Below, in pieces: positions 9,138-16,327 of a DNA stretch of 64,000 bases. Location of the stretch: positions 1-64,000 of the forward strand of contig NZ_SNZF01000022.1 of assembly GCF_004363725.1 (NCBI RefSeq). Reading direction: 5' to 3'. Within the stretch, counting starts at the first letter, position 1; each line of letters opens with the position of its first letter. Source of the stretch: Aquamicrobium defluvii (GTDB lineage Bacteria; Pseudomonadota; Alphaproteobacteria; Rhizobiales; Rhizobiaceae). The notes below the pieces were generated by a model. It saw nothing but the letters and a program-made list of their open reading frames with translations, was not told the origin of the DNA and made no database searches. The position numbers and the translations under genes are program-made.

Positions 9138-9154
9138 TCGGCATTACATGCCGA
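9138..9154. promoter_or_regulatory. Candidate Lrp operator upstream of aceE
   Basis: A perfect inverted repeat TCGGCAT-TAC-ATGCCGA. Its core GCAT-N3-ATGC recurs upstream of lrp (9718-9728). Flanking half-site-like copies lie at 9108-9120 (ATGCCGATTATGC) and 9168-9179 (TGCGGCATAATT), so the aceE promoter has an array, as is usual for Lrp-type control. Binding is inferred, not shown. Confidence 0.55.
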
Positions 9155-9222
9155 CTATTGTCATCTGTGCGGCATAATTAACTGAGTGGTGCTTTGCAGA
9201 TCGCACGGGGCGAGCAACGAAC

Positions 9223-9690
9223 TCAGACAGGAAGCGCGGTCTTGTACTTCACCTGCTTGAGGGCGAAGCTGGACCGGATGTTGGAGACGCCCGGTATCTT
9301 GGTCAGTTCGTTGACGATGAAATGCTCCAGGGCCTTCATGTCCGGCACGATGAGGCGAACCAGATAGTCGCTGTCGCCGGTCATCAGGTAGCACTCCATC
9401 ACCTGCGGGAAGGAACTCATCTTCTGTTCGAAGGTACGCAGCGCCTGCTCGACCTGTTTTTCCAGCGTCACCTGGATGAAGACGTTGATCGACAGGTCGA
9501 GCGCTTCCGCGTCGACCAGCGCGACATAGCCGCGGATGAAGCCGTCGCGCTCAAGTTGCTTGACTCGCGCAAGACAAGGTGAGGGAGACAGCCCGACCCG
9601 GCTGGACAACTCGACATTGGTGAGGCTGCTGTCCTTCTGCAACTGGGTAAGGATGCGGCGGTCGGTGTCGTCCAGCGAGCGCTTAGGCAT
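9223..9690 (-). CDS. Lrp/AsnC family regulator upstream of aceEF-lpd
   Basis: A 155-residue Lrp-family protein with an N-terminal winged helix-turn-helix (DDTDRRILTQLQKDSSLTN, then ELSSRVGLSPSPCLARVKQL) and a C-terminal RAM ligand domain (VFIQVTLEKQ..., CYLMTGDSDYLVRLIVPD). Met at 9690 starts the conserved MPKRSLDDTDRR. It lies directly upstream of aceE on the same strand with 171 bp between. Shared GCAT-N3-ATGC palindromes in front of lrp and aceE suggest that it controls itself and the pyruvate dehydrogenase operon. The effector is unknown. Confidence 0.9.
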   Translation of the reverse strand: MPKRSLDDTDRRILTQLQKDSSLTNVELSSRVGLSPSPCLARVKQLERDGFIRGYVALVDAEALDLSINVFIQVTLEKQVEQALRTFEQKMSSFPQVMECYLMTGDSDYLVRLIVPDMKALEHFIVNELTKIPGVSNIRSSFALKQVKYKTALPV

Positions 9691-9717
9691 AATGTGTTTC
9701 CCGATGAAAATTCTGGA

Positions 9718-9728
9718 GCATATCATGC
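9718..9728. promoter_or_regulatory. Candidate Lrp autoregulatory operator
   Basis: The perfect inverted repeat GCAT-ATC-ATGC lies 28 bp upstream of the lrp start, embedded in GAGCATATCATGCCGAG. The aceE promoter has the closely similar GGCATTACATGCCGAC. The shared context ATGCCGA on the right arm supports one regulator binding both. Confidence 0.45.
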
Positions 9729-9866
9729 CGAGCATAGATGTAATGGCGGTGCACTACACCACGAAACAGGCTGCGCCCGGTCACGAGAGGCTCACATTTT
9801 CGGAATTCAGGCCCCCGGAAGCACGCTCTTTGGCAGGTTGCGATGCCGGTTTCGTGCAAGTGGAAC

Positions 9867-9911
9867 GAGTCTGGAACGAATCGGCGACGAATCGCTGACT
9901 CTTCCCGATTC
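9867..9911. promoter_or_regulatory. Cluster of five GANTC (CcrM methylation) sites
   Basis: GAGTC at 9867, GAATC at 9878 and 9889, GACTC at 9897 and GATTC at 9907. GANTC is the recognition site of the cell-cycle methyltransferase CcrM of alphaproteobacteria. At a random expectation of about one per 256 bp, five in 45 bp is strongly clustered. Confidence 0.5.
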
Positions 9912-9936
9912 ATGTTTCGTTCACGGCTATATGTAG
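9873..9936 (+). repeat. 64-bp direct repeat, copy 1
   Basis: It starts GGAACGAATCGGCGACG and ends TTCACGGCTATATGTAG. It matches copy 2 at 10135-10198 in two conserved blocks (25/27 and 21/24 identical), separated in both copies by exactly 13 unrelated bases. Confidence 0.6.
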
Positions 9937-10134
9937 CTCTTTTCAGTAACTGTCCGGCTAGATGCTGAATCGGAGGGCGCGGCGCTTTCGATGGAAACGC
10001 CCCGAAATGGCGGGAATCGACCACACACGGTGCCTGCGGTCATCCAAGATATTGAAAACTATAGATTTTGTTAGGATGTGTTAAGCTTTCCTGAACGCCA
10101 TTGCCGGCATGGCGTTAACGATCCGGCAAAAGGC

Positions 10135-10198
10135 GGAACGAAACGGCGACGAATCGCCGACAGGTAAATTTTCCTGTTTCGTTCACCGCTACATATAG
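10135..10198 (+). repeat. 64-bp direct repeat, copy 2
   Basis: Same orientation as copy 1, 262 bp away. The left block contains a perfect hairpin CGGCGA-CGAA-TCGCCG that is only partly kept in copy 1. The right block ends CACCGCTACATATAG. Conserved blocks with a variable 13-bp spacer look like paired protein-binding sites or a structured RNA rather than a recent simple duplication. Confidence 0.6.
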
Positions 10199-10244
10199 TG
10201 GTCTGCACAGCTTATCCACAGGCCGCCCACAGGCCGGATGTGGA

Positions 10245-10273
10245 AACGGCGCAACCGGTGAGGTTGCGCCGTT
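10245..10273 (-). terminator. Hairpin after phbB
   Basis: A perfect 12-bp stem, AACGGCGCAACC (10245-10256) with GGTTGCGCCGTT (10262-10273), and a 5-nt loop. It lies 36 bp past the phbB stop. The T-run on the minus strand is short (TTTCC), so it may be a weak or factor-assisted terminator. Confidence 0.6.
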
Positions 10274-10308
10274 AACGATGCTGTGCCTTATCGGCACAGG
10301 GCAATGCA

Positions 10309-11031
10309 TCAGGCCAGATACTGGCCGCCATTCGCGGTAATGGTCGAGCCGGTGATGAAGCCGGCATCGTCGGAAGCGAGGAAGACGACGCAGCGTGCGA
10401 TCTCCTCCGCCTCGCCGAGGCGGCCGACCGGAATCTGGGCGACGATCGCCTCGCGCACCTTTTCCGGCACCGCCATCACCATGTCGGTGGCGATGTAGCC
10501 GGGGCAGATGGCGTTGACGGTGATGCCGGCGCGCGCGCCTTCCTGCGCCAGCGCCTTGGTGAAGCCGATATCGCCGGCCTTGGCGGCTGAATAGTTGGCC
10601 TGTCCCATCTGGCCCTTCTGCCCGTTGATGGAGGAGATCGTGATGACGCGGCCGAACTTGCGGTCGCGCATGCCGGTCCACAAAGGGTGGGTCATGTTGA
10701 AGACGCCGTTGAGGTTCGTGCTGATCACCTCGTTCCACTGCTCGCGCGTCATCTTGTGGAACATGGAGTCGCGGGTGATGCCGGCATTGTTGACCAGAAC
10801 CGAGACCGGACCGAGATCGGCCTCGACCTGGGCGACGCCGGCTGCGCAGGCATCGTAGTCGGCAACCGACCATTTGTAGACCGGAATGCCCGTTTCTTCG
10901 TTGAATGCGCGGGCGGCCTCGTCATTGCCGGCATAGTTGGCGGCAACCTTGTAACCTGCGTCCTTCAACGCCCTGGCGATGGCGGCGCCGATGCCGCGTG
11001 TTCCACCGGTGACGATTGCGACTCTGCTCAT
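10309..11031 (-). CDS. phbB: Acetoacetyl-CoA reductase PhbB
   Basis: A 240-residue short-chain dehydrogenase. It has the cofactor motif TGGTRGIGAAIA at the N-terminus, NNAG at 81-84 and the catalytic Ser134, Tyr147 and Lys151 (YSAAK). MFHKMTREQWNEVISTNLNGVFN and the NINGQKGQMGQANYSAAK-like block are typical of NADPH-dependent acetoacetyl-CoA reductases. It reduces acetoacetyl-CoA to (R)-3-hydroxybutyryl-CoA, the monomer for polyhydroxybutyrate. It lies 111 bp after phbA on the same strand. No PHB synthase (phaC) is in the window. Confidence 0.95.
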   Translation of the reverse strand: MSRVAIVTGGTRGIGAAIARALKDAGYKVAANYAGNDEAARAFNEETGIPVYKWSVADYDACAAGVAQVEADLGPVSVLVNNAGITRDSMFHKMTREQWNEVISTNLNGVFNMTHPLWTGMRDRKFGRVITISSINGQKGQMGQANYSAAKAGDIGFTKALAQEGARAGITVNAICPGYIATDMVMAVPEKVREAIVAQIPVGRLGEAEEIARCVVFLASDDAGFITGSTITANGGQYLA

Positions 11032-11142
11032 GCTTGCGATTCTCCGTTATCAGTGCAGTCCGCCGGAGCGGAGCAGGAGATCAAGGCGGTTGGTGCCTCA
11101 CCCGTGCCTTTCCGGTCGGTCTGCCCTGCGCCCTATTGCTGC

Positions 11143-12330
11143 CTAGTTCAGCCCTTCGATGCACATGGCAACGCCCATGCCGCCGCCGATGCACAGCGTG
11201 GCCAGCCCTTTCTTCGCGCCGCGGCGCTTCATTTCGTAGACGAGGGTGTTGAGGATGCGGGCGCCCGAAGCGCCGATCGGGTGGCCGATGGCGATGGCCC
11301 CGCCGTTGACGTTGACGATGTCGGTATTCCAGCCCAGTCCCTTGTTCACGGCGCAAGCCTGCGCTGCAAAGGCTTCGTTGGCTTCGACGAGGTCGAGATC
11401 GCCGACGGACCAGCCGGCCTTTTCCAGTGCCTTCTTGGAGGCAGGGATCGGGCCGGTTCCCATCACGGCGGGATCGACGCCGGCGGTCGCCCATGAGGCG
11501 ATGCGCGCGAGCGGGGCGATGCCGCGCCGCTGCGCTTCCGCCTCCGTCATCAGGAGCACCCCGGCGGCGCCGTCATTGATGCCCGAGGCGTTGGCGGCCG
11601 TCACGGTGCCCTCCTTGTCGAAGGCAGGCTTCAGTTTCTGCATGGCATCGATGGTGGCGCCATGGCGGATATATTCGTCGTCCCCGACGATGGTGTCGCC
11701 CTTGCGACCCTTCACCGTCACGGAAACGATCTCGCCCCTGAACTTACCGGCCTTCTGGGCGGCTTCGGCCTTGTTCTGCGATGCCAGCGCGAACTGGTCC
11801 TGCTCGTCGCGCGAAATCTGGAATTCGCGGGCCACGTTCTCTGCCGTGATGCCCATGTGATAGCCGTTGAAGGCGTCCCACAGGCCATCCTTGATCATGG
11901 TGTCGATCATCTTGTAATCGCCCATCTTCACGCCGTTGCGCAGGTGCTGGGCATGCGGCGAGAGAGACATGGATTCCTGCCCGCCGGCCACGACGATGCG
12001 GGCGTCGCCGGTGGCGATCTGCTGCATGCCGAGCGCCACGGAGCGCAGGCCCGATCCGCAAACCTGGTTCATGCCCCAGGCGGAGGCTTCCTTCGGAACG
12101 CCGGCCAGCATGGACGCCTGCCGGGCGGGGTTCTGGCCCTGCGCTGCGGTGAGCACCTGCCCGAGAATGACCTCGTCCACCTCTGCCGCATCGACGCCTG
12201 CACGGGCCAGCACTTCCCTGATCACGATCGCGCCGAGCTCGTGTGCCGGGGTGTTTGCGAAGGAGCCGCTGAAGGAGCCGACCGGGGTGCGGGCGGCGCT
12301 GGCGATGACGATGGAATTTGAAGCGGACAT
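11143..12330 (-). CDS. phbA: Acetyl-CoA acetyltransferase (beta-ketothiolase) PhbA
   Basis: A 395-residue biosynthetic thiolase. The nucleophile Cys91 is in [10 protein letters not shown], His350 is in [14 protein letters not shown] and Cys380 is in TLCIGGGMG. It condenses two acetyl-CoA into acetoacetyl-CoA, the first step of PHB synthesis. Met at 12330 begins the conserved [13 protein letters not shown] block. The in-frame extension to 12468 has no family support. The divergent phaR gene lies 285 bp away across a shared regulatory region. Confidence 0.95.
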   Translation of the reverse strand: MSASNSIVIASAARTPVGSFSGSFANTPAHELGAIVIREVLARAGVDAAEVDEVILGQVLTAAQGQNPARQASMLAGVPKEASAWGMNQVCGSGLRSVALGMQQIATGDARIVVAGGQESMSLSPHAQHLRNGVKMGDYKMIDTMIKDGLWDAFNGYHMGITAENVAREFQISRDEQDQFALASQNKAEAAQKAGKFRGEIVSVTVKGRKGDTIVGDDEYIRHGATIDAMQKLKPAFDKEGTVTAANASGINDGAAGVLLMTEAEAQRRGIAPLARIASWATAGVDPAVMGTGPIPASKKALEKAGWSVGDLDLVEANEAFAAQACAVNKGLGWNTDIVNVNGGAIAIGHPIGASGARILNTLVYEMKRRGAKKGLATLCIGGGMGVAMCIEGLN

Positions 12331-12560
12331 ATGTTTCTCCGGACCTTGCGGGGATTGCTTTCGAAGATTTCCCCGACTTTTGTTGCCCTTTCCGAAACGC
12401 GAGTCAAACCCTGAAATTCCGCAATGCAGGACACGACCCTGAGCCGGCTCATCAATGCTGCGCAGCATTTTGGACCGCGGTCCCGGGCACTATCCATTCT
12501 GCACCGCACAAAATGTCTTGGAACCGGATTGCTTTTGCGCCTATCCTGCAATTCAGGAAT

Positions 12561-12579
12561 GCAAATAGTAAGTATTTGC
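12561..12579. promoter_or_regulatory. Palindrome in the phbA/phaR intergenic region, candidate PhaR operator
   Basis: A perfect inverted repeat GCAAATA-GTAAG-TATTTGC, 37 bp upstream of phaR. PhaR proteins bind TGC/GCA-type inverted repeats and repress their own gene and PHB genes. A second, looser TGCA...TGCA repeat lies just left. The assignment to PhaR is inferred from position and the TGC arms. Confidence 0.4.
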
Positions 12580-12615
12580 TTACCAATTTGCCAAAGCTGA
12601 TCGGGGAGGACGCTG

Positions 12616-13221
12616 ATGGCTGCGAAGGGCGAACCGGTGATCATCAAGAAATATGCCAACAGACGACTCTACAATACCGGAACCAGCACCTACGTCACGC
12701 TGGAAGACCTCGCCGCCATGGTCAAGCGCGGCGAGGATTTCTCGGTGCAGGATGCCAAGACTGGTGATGACATCACCCATCCGGTGCTTACCCAGATCAT
12801 TTTCGAGCTGGAGAACAAGGACGGCCAGAACATGCTGCCGATCCCGTTCCTGCGTCAGCTCATCGCTTTCTATGGCGACCAGATGCAGATGATCGTGCCA
12901 TCCTTTCTGGAACAGTCGATGCTCGCCTTCGCCAAGGAGCAGGAGCGGTTCCGCGAGCAGATGAAGGATGCGCTCCCTAGGACGCCCATGGACATGATGA
13001 ATATGCCTTTGTCCATGAAGGCGCTGGAGGAGCAGACGCGCCGCAACATGGAGATGTTCCAGAACGCGATGCGCATGTTCACGCCGTTTCCGGCCGGCGG
13101 GGCTGCCCCGCAGCAGGGCGAAGCGCCTTCGCGCAAGGAGGAAGGCGAGCGCGGCGACGATCTTCAGGAACTGAAGGACCAGATCGCCGCAATGCAGCGC
13201 AAGCTCGACAATCTGTCGTAG
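12616..13221 (+). CDS. phaR: Polyhydroxyalkanoate synthesis repressor PhaR
   Basis: A 201-residue protein with the conserved N-terminal PHB/PHA accumulation-regulator domain (IIKKYANRRLYNTGTSTYVTLEDL, then FSVQDAKTGDDITHPVLTQIIFE) and a Met-rich middle part. The C-terminus forms a likely short coiled coil (DDLQELKDQIAAMQRKLDNLS). PhaR senses PHB and represses phasin and PHB genes; rhizobial copies (AniA) influence carbon flow generally. It is divergent from phbAB, the usual rhizobial arrangement. GGGGAGGACGCTG before the ATG provides the ribosome site. Confidence 0.95.
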   Translation: MAAKGEPVIIKKYANRRLYNTGTSTYVTLEDLAAMVKRGEDFSVQDAKTGDDITHPVLTQIIFELENKDGQNMLPIPFLRQLIAFYGDQMQMIVPSFLEQSMLAFAKEQERFREQMKDALPRTPMDMMNMPLSMKALEEQTRRNMEMFQNAMRMFTPFPAGGAAPQQGEAPSRKEEGERGDDLQELKDQIAAMQRKLDNLS

Positions 13222-13234
13222 GTTTCTGCCAAAG

Positions 13235-13279
13235 CTGGAGCAGCGGGCGTTCTGACGAACGCTGCTTCCTCTGCTCCAG
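13235..13279. terminator. Terminator between convergent phaR and dpaL
   Basis: CTGGAGCAG (13235-13243) pairs with CTGCTCCAG (13271-13279), and inside it GCGTTC pairs with GAACGC. Followed on the plus strand by CTCTTTACC. It sits between convergent genes and may serve both. Confidence 0.55.
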
Positions 13280-13307
13280 CTCTTTACCTGGCCGCATTCA
13301 TGCGACG

Positions 13308-14501
13308 TCAGACGATTCCGGCCGCCGCGTCGGGCGCGCTTCCGACGATAGCCTCGTAACGGGCCCTGTCGGTCGCGGTTTCGGTGTTGATGACGAATAT
13401 GCGGGAGCTTTCGTCCAGCCCGAGCGCCAGTTTGCTTTCGGGGTCGGACAACGCCCGCATCAGCCCTGCCAGCCCCGCGCCACCGCTTTCGCCGGCGACG
13501 ACGGCGGGATCGGACCCGGCCGGGCGGGCAAGCCGGCGCATGGTGTGGGCCGCATCTTCCTCGCTCACGGTCATGAAGGCGTCCGCCTTGCGAGAAAGCA
13601 CCCGCCAGGCGACCAGCGACGGTTCGTAGCACTCCAGCATGGCCATGATCGTCGCCTCGCCGTGCCCGACCCTGACGGGATGGCCGGCCCGGGCGCTTTC
13701 ATGGATACAGGCCGCGCGCGCGGGCTCGACGACGATGAGTTTCGGCCTGCCGGCGCCGAACCGGATGTCGAAATGCGCGGCTACGGCTGCGGCGAGCCCG
13801 CCGACTCCGGCCTGCACGAAAACATGGGTGGGCGATTGCGGCATGGCGGCGAGCGCTTCGCCAAGCATGGCCGTGTACCCCTGCATGACCAGCAAGGGGA
13901 CGCGCTCGTAGCCCGGCCACGATGTGTCGGATACCACGGTCCAGCCATTCTCGCGGCATATGCGCGCCGCCTCGGCAACCGAATCGTCATAGGTTCCCCC
14001 GACGCGGACGATTTCCGCTCCATGTGCCGCGATGGCGGCCACGCGCTCATCGCTGACGCCGGGGTGGACGAAGATCGCCGCGCGGGCGCCGACCATGCGC
14101 GCACCGGCAGCGACGGATTTGCCGTGGTTGCCGTCGGTCGCGCAGCCGAAGGTCATGGCCTGTGCCACCCGGCGCACTGCTGGCGTCCGCAGGTCCGCGA
14201 AGTCCACGGCATGTCCGAGCTGTCGGGCGGCTTCCTCCAGCACCAGCCGGATGATGGCATAGGAACCTCCCAGCGCCTTGAAACTGCCGAGGCCGAGGCG
14301 CAGACCCTCATCCTTCATCCAGATGGACGCGACGCCAAGCTCCGCCGCCAGCCCGGCGAGCGCGTGCAGCGGAGTTGGCCTGTGGTCAGGGCGGCAGGCA
14401 AGGAAACGCCCGACGGTCCGGGCGCCCTCCAGCCCCAGCATTTCAGCGTCGGCAGGGGCGAGCGGCCGGTTGTGACCGGGATGGGCGTTCAGGATCAGCA
14501 T
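13308..14501 (-). CDS. dpaL: Diaminopropionate ammonia-lyase-like PLP enzyme
   Basis: A 397-residue fold-type II PLP enzyme. The PLP lysine lies in LGLGSFKALGGSYA, followed by TFGCATDGNHGKSVAAGA, the phosphate-binding VQAGVGGLAAAVAA, and VAGESGGAGLAGL. The N-terminal RTVGRFLACRPDHRPTPLHAL resembles 2,3-diaminopropionate ammonia-lyase, which makes pyruvate and ammonia. Threonine-dehydratase-like relatives are the alternative. It is divergent from an AsnC-type regulator gene that is followed by a dipeptidase, forming what looks like an amino-acid catabolic unit. Confidence 0.8.
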   Translation of the reverse strand: MLILNAHPGHNRPLAPADAEMLGLEGARTVGRFLACRPDHRPTPLHALAGLAAELGVASIWMKDEGLRLGLGSFKALGGSYAIIRLVLEEAARQLGHAVDFADLRTPAVRRVAQAMTFGCATDGNHGKSVAAGARMVGARAAIFVHPGVSDERVAAIAAHGAEIVRVGGTYDDSVAEAARICRENGWTVVSDTSWPGYERVPLLVMQGYTAMLGEALAAMPQSPTHVFVQAGVGGLAAAVAAHFDIRFGAGRPKLIVVEPARAACIHESARAGHPVRVGHGEATIMAMLECYEPSLVAWRVLSRKADAFMTVSEEDAAHTMRRLARPAGSDPAVVAGESGGAGLAGLMRALSDPESKLALGLDESSRIFVINTETATDRARYEAIVGSAPDAAAGIV

Positions 14502-14566
14502 GGAGGCACCTCGGTTGGGATCGCCGGGATTTTATTGCATCCATGGGCTGGATTTTCCCGATTCTG

Positions 14567-14579
14567 GCATTCAGAATGC
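14567..14579. promoter_or_regulatory. Candidate AsnC-type operator between dpaL and its regulator
   Basis: A perfect inverted repeat GCATTC-A-GAATGC in the 99-bp divergent intergenic region, followed by A7 on the plus strand. It is well placed to control both directions. Confidence 0.5.
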
Positions 14580-14600
14580 AAAAAAATCTCGATTTCGGTG

Positions 14601-15107
14601 ATGCTGATGCCTGAGTCGGCTCGTGACGGCCTCGACAGCTTCGATCTGGCGATCCTGGACATATTGCAGCGGGACAACACCATCGCGCATCGTATTATCG
14701 GCGAGCGGGTGAACCTGTCGGCGGCGGCTGTGCACCGCCGGGTGCGCCGCATGCAGGAAAACGGCGTCATCACCGGCAATTTCGCGGTGGTCGATCCCGC
14801 CCGCGTCGGACAGCCGATCACCATCGTGGTCGAGGTCGAGGTCGAAAGCGAACGTCTCGACCTGCTCGATGCGGCCCGGCGCAGCTTCGCCGCCGACCCT
14901 GCGGTGCAGCAGTGCTACTATGTCACCGGCGATGCCGACTTCGTCCTCATCGTCACCGTCGCTTCCATGTCCGGTTACGATGCGCTGACGAGGCGGCTGT
15001 TCTTCGGCAACCACAACGTCCGGCGTTTTCGCACCCTGGTGGTGATGGACCGCATAAAGACGGGGCTCGCCGTACAATTGCCAAACCCGTCACGAGAACC
15101 AATCTGA
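14601..15107 (+). CDS. Lrp/AsnC family regulator, divergent from dpaL
   Basis: A 168-residue Lrp-family protein. The helix-turn-helix (SFDLAILDILQRDNTIAHR, then GERVNLSAAAVHRRVRRM) spans about residues 12-60, followed by the RAM domain with CYYVTGDADFVLIVTVASM. Two Met codons (14601 and 14607) are possible starts; the upstream ribosome site is weak for both. It is divergent from dpaL and 45 bp before the dipeptidase gene, so it probably regulates both in response to an amino acid. Confidence 0.88.
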   Translation: MLMPESARDGLDSFDLAILDILQRDNTIAHRIIGERVNLSAAAVHRRVRRMQENGVITGNFAVVDPARVGQPITIVVEVEVESERLDLLDAARRSFAADPAVQQCYYVTGDADFVLIVTVASMSGYDALTRRLFFGNHNVRRFRTLVVMDRIKTGLAVQLPNPSREPI

Positions 15108-15152
15108 CAGTTTCCAACCCGTTTCCCGAAAACCTCCCAAGGACATGACGAC

Positions 15153-16202
15153 GTGACAGAACTGATCCCGGTCTTCGATGGCCACAACGACACGCTGATG
15201 AAGCTCTACCAGGCGTCCGGGGGGGACAAGGAAAAACTGTTCATCGAAGGCAGCCCCGCCAGCTGGCACATCGATCTGCCGCGCGCCCGAAAGGGCGGTT
15301 TGGCCGGTGGCATGTTCGCAATCTTCCCGCCGCCTCTGGAGACCGCGCCGGCGCGCACGATGAAGCCTGCGGTCGATGAGCCGCTGGCGCCCGAGCTCGA
15401 GCGGGCGGACGCGCTGGCCTCCACCACCGCAATGGCCTCGATCCTGCTGAGGCTGGAGCGGGCAGGGGCGCTCAGCGTGTGCCGCAGCGCGGCCGATGTC
15501 AGGACCGCGATTTCTGCCGGAACGCTTGCTGCCGTCTTCCACATCGAAGGCGCGGAAGCCATCGACACGGACCTTGCCGAGCTTGACGTGCTGCATGCGG
15601 CGGGCCTGCGTTCCCTCGGCATTGTGTGGAGCCGCCCGAATGCCTTCGGTCATGGGGTGCCGTTCCGCCTGCCCTCGACGCCGGATACAGGCCCGGGCCT
15701 GAGCGATGCCGGCAAGGAACTGATCAGGGCCTGCAACCGGCTGCGCATCATGATCGATCTGTCGCATCTCAATGAAAAGGGTTTTCGCGATGTCGCCGGA
15801 CTGAGCGATGCGCCGCTGGTCGCCACCCATTCCAATGTCCATGCGCTTTGCCCGCACGCCCGCAACCTGACCGAATGGCAGCTCGGCGCGATCCGCGAAA
15901 CGAAGGGCATGGTGGGGCTGAACTTCGCCACCGGGTTCCTGCGCGAGGACGGCCGCATGGATCCGGACACCGGGCTCGACGTGATGGTCCGCCACATCGA
16001 TGCTCTGGTGGAAGCGCTTGGCGAAGATCATGTCGGCTTCGGTTCCGACTTCGACGGGGCAACGATTCCGGCCGCGATCGGCGATGTTTCAGGTCTGCCG
16101 AACCTCATCGGGGCGCTGGCCACAAAGGGCTACGGGCGCGAACTGATCGAGAAGATCGCCTGGAAGAACTGGGTGGGGGTGCTGGAGCGCACGATCGGAT
16201 AG
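15153..16202 (+). CDS. Membrane dipeptidase family (peptidase M19)
   Basis: A 349-residue protein of the renal dipeptidase family. The dinuclear zinc ligands are visible: FDGHNDT near the N-terminus, FHIEGAEAI, DLSHLNEKG, ATHSNVHAL and the terminal GSDFDGA. There is no signal peptide, so it is likely cytoplasmic. The start is a GTG at 15153, with AAGGAC about 9 bp upstream; the nearby ATG at 15145 is out of frame and closes at once. Bacterial members cleave dipeptides, including those with a D-residue at the second position. Its place behind the AsnC gene suggests it supplies substrate to the ammonia-lyase. Confidence 0.9.
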   Translation: MTELIPVFDGHNDTLMKLYQASGGDKEKLFIEGSPASWHIDLPRARKGGLAGGMFAIFPPPLETAPARTMKPAVDEPLAPELERADALASTTAMASILLRLERAGALSVCRSAADVRTAISAGTLAAVFHIEGAEAIDTDLAELDVLHAAGLRSLGIVWSRPNAFGHGVPFRLPSTPDTGPGLSDAGKELIRACNRLRIMIDLSHLNEKGFRDVAGLSDAPLVATHSNVHALCPHARNLTEWQLGAIRETKGMVGLNFATGFLREDGRMDPDTGLDVMVRHIDALVEALGEDHVGFGSDFDGATIPAAIGDVSGLPNLIGALATKGYGRELIEKIAWKNWVGVLERTIG

Positions 16203-16327
16203 TCAACCACAGGCTGTCATTCGGGCGGAACCAAACCGCCCTGCATCACGTTTAGGCCGCGGTCCCGTAGATGTCCGTGGTTTCTCGCGGCATGCGGGCA
16301 TATTGCATCGAATGCCGGAATGTCGTG

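Larger units (their letters stand above)
9691..10308. other. 618-bp non-coding region between phbB and lrp
   Basis: No credible gene on either strand. From left to right it contains the lrp promoter with a GCAT-N3-ATGC box, five GANTC sites at 9867-9911, two copies of a 64-bp element, an AT-rich stretch near 10042-10090, a 23-bp near-palindrome at 10094-10116 (AACGCCA...TGGCGTT), a perfect DnaA-type box TTATCCACA at 10212-10220, and the hairpin after phbB. Two or three further GANTC sites are scattered through it. This is an unusual load of signals for a gap beside metabolic genes. Confidence 0.7.

Noticed and set aside
9862..9942. EcfG-type general stress promoter (GGAAC...CGTT)
   Set aside because: GGAAC occurs in both 64-bp copies, but no CGTT is present at the required 16-18 bp spacing.
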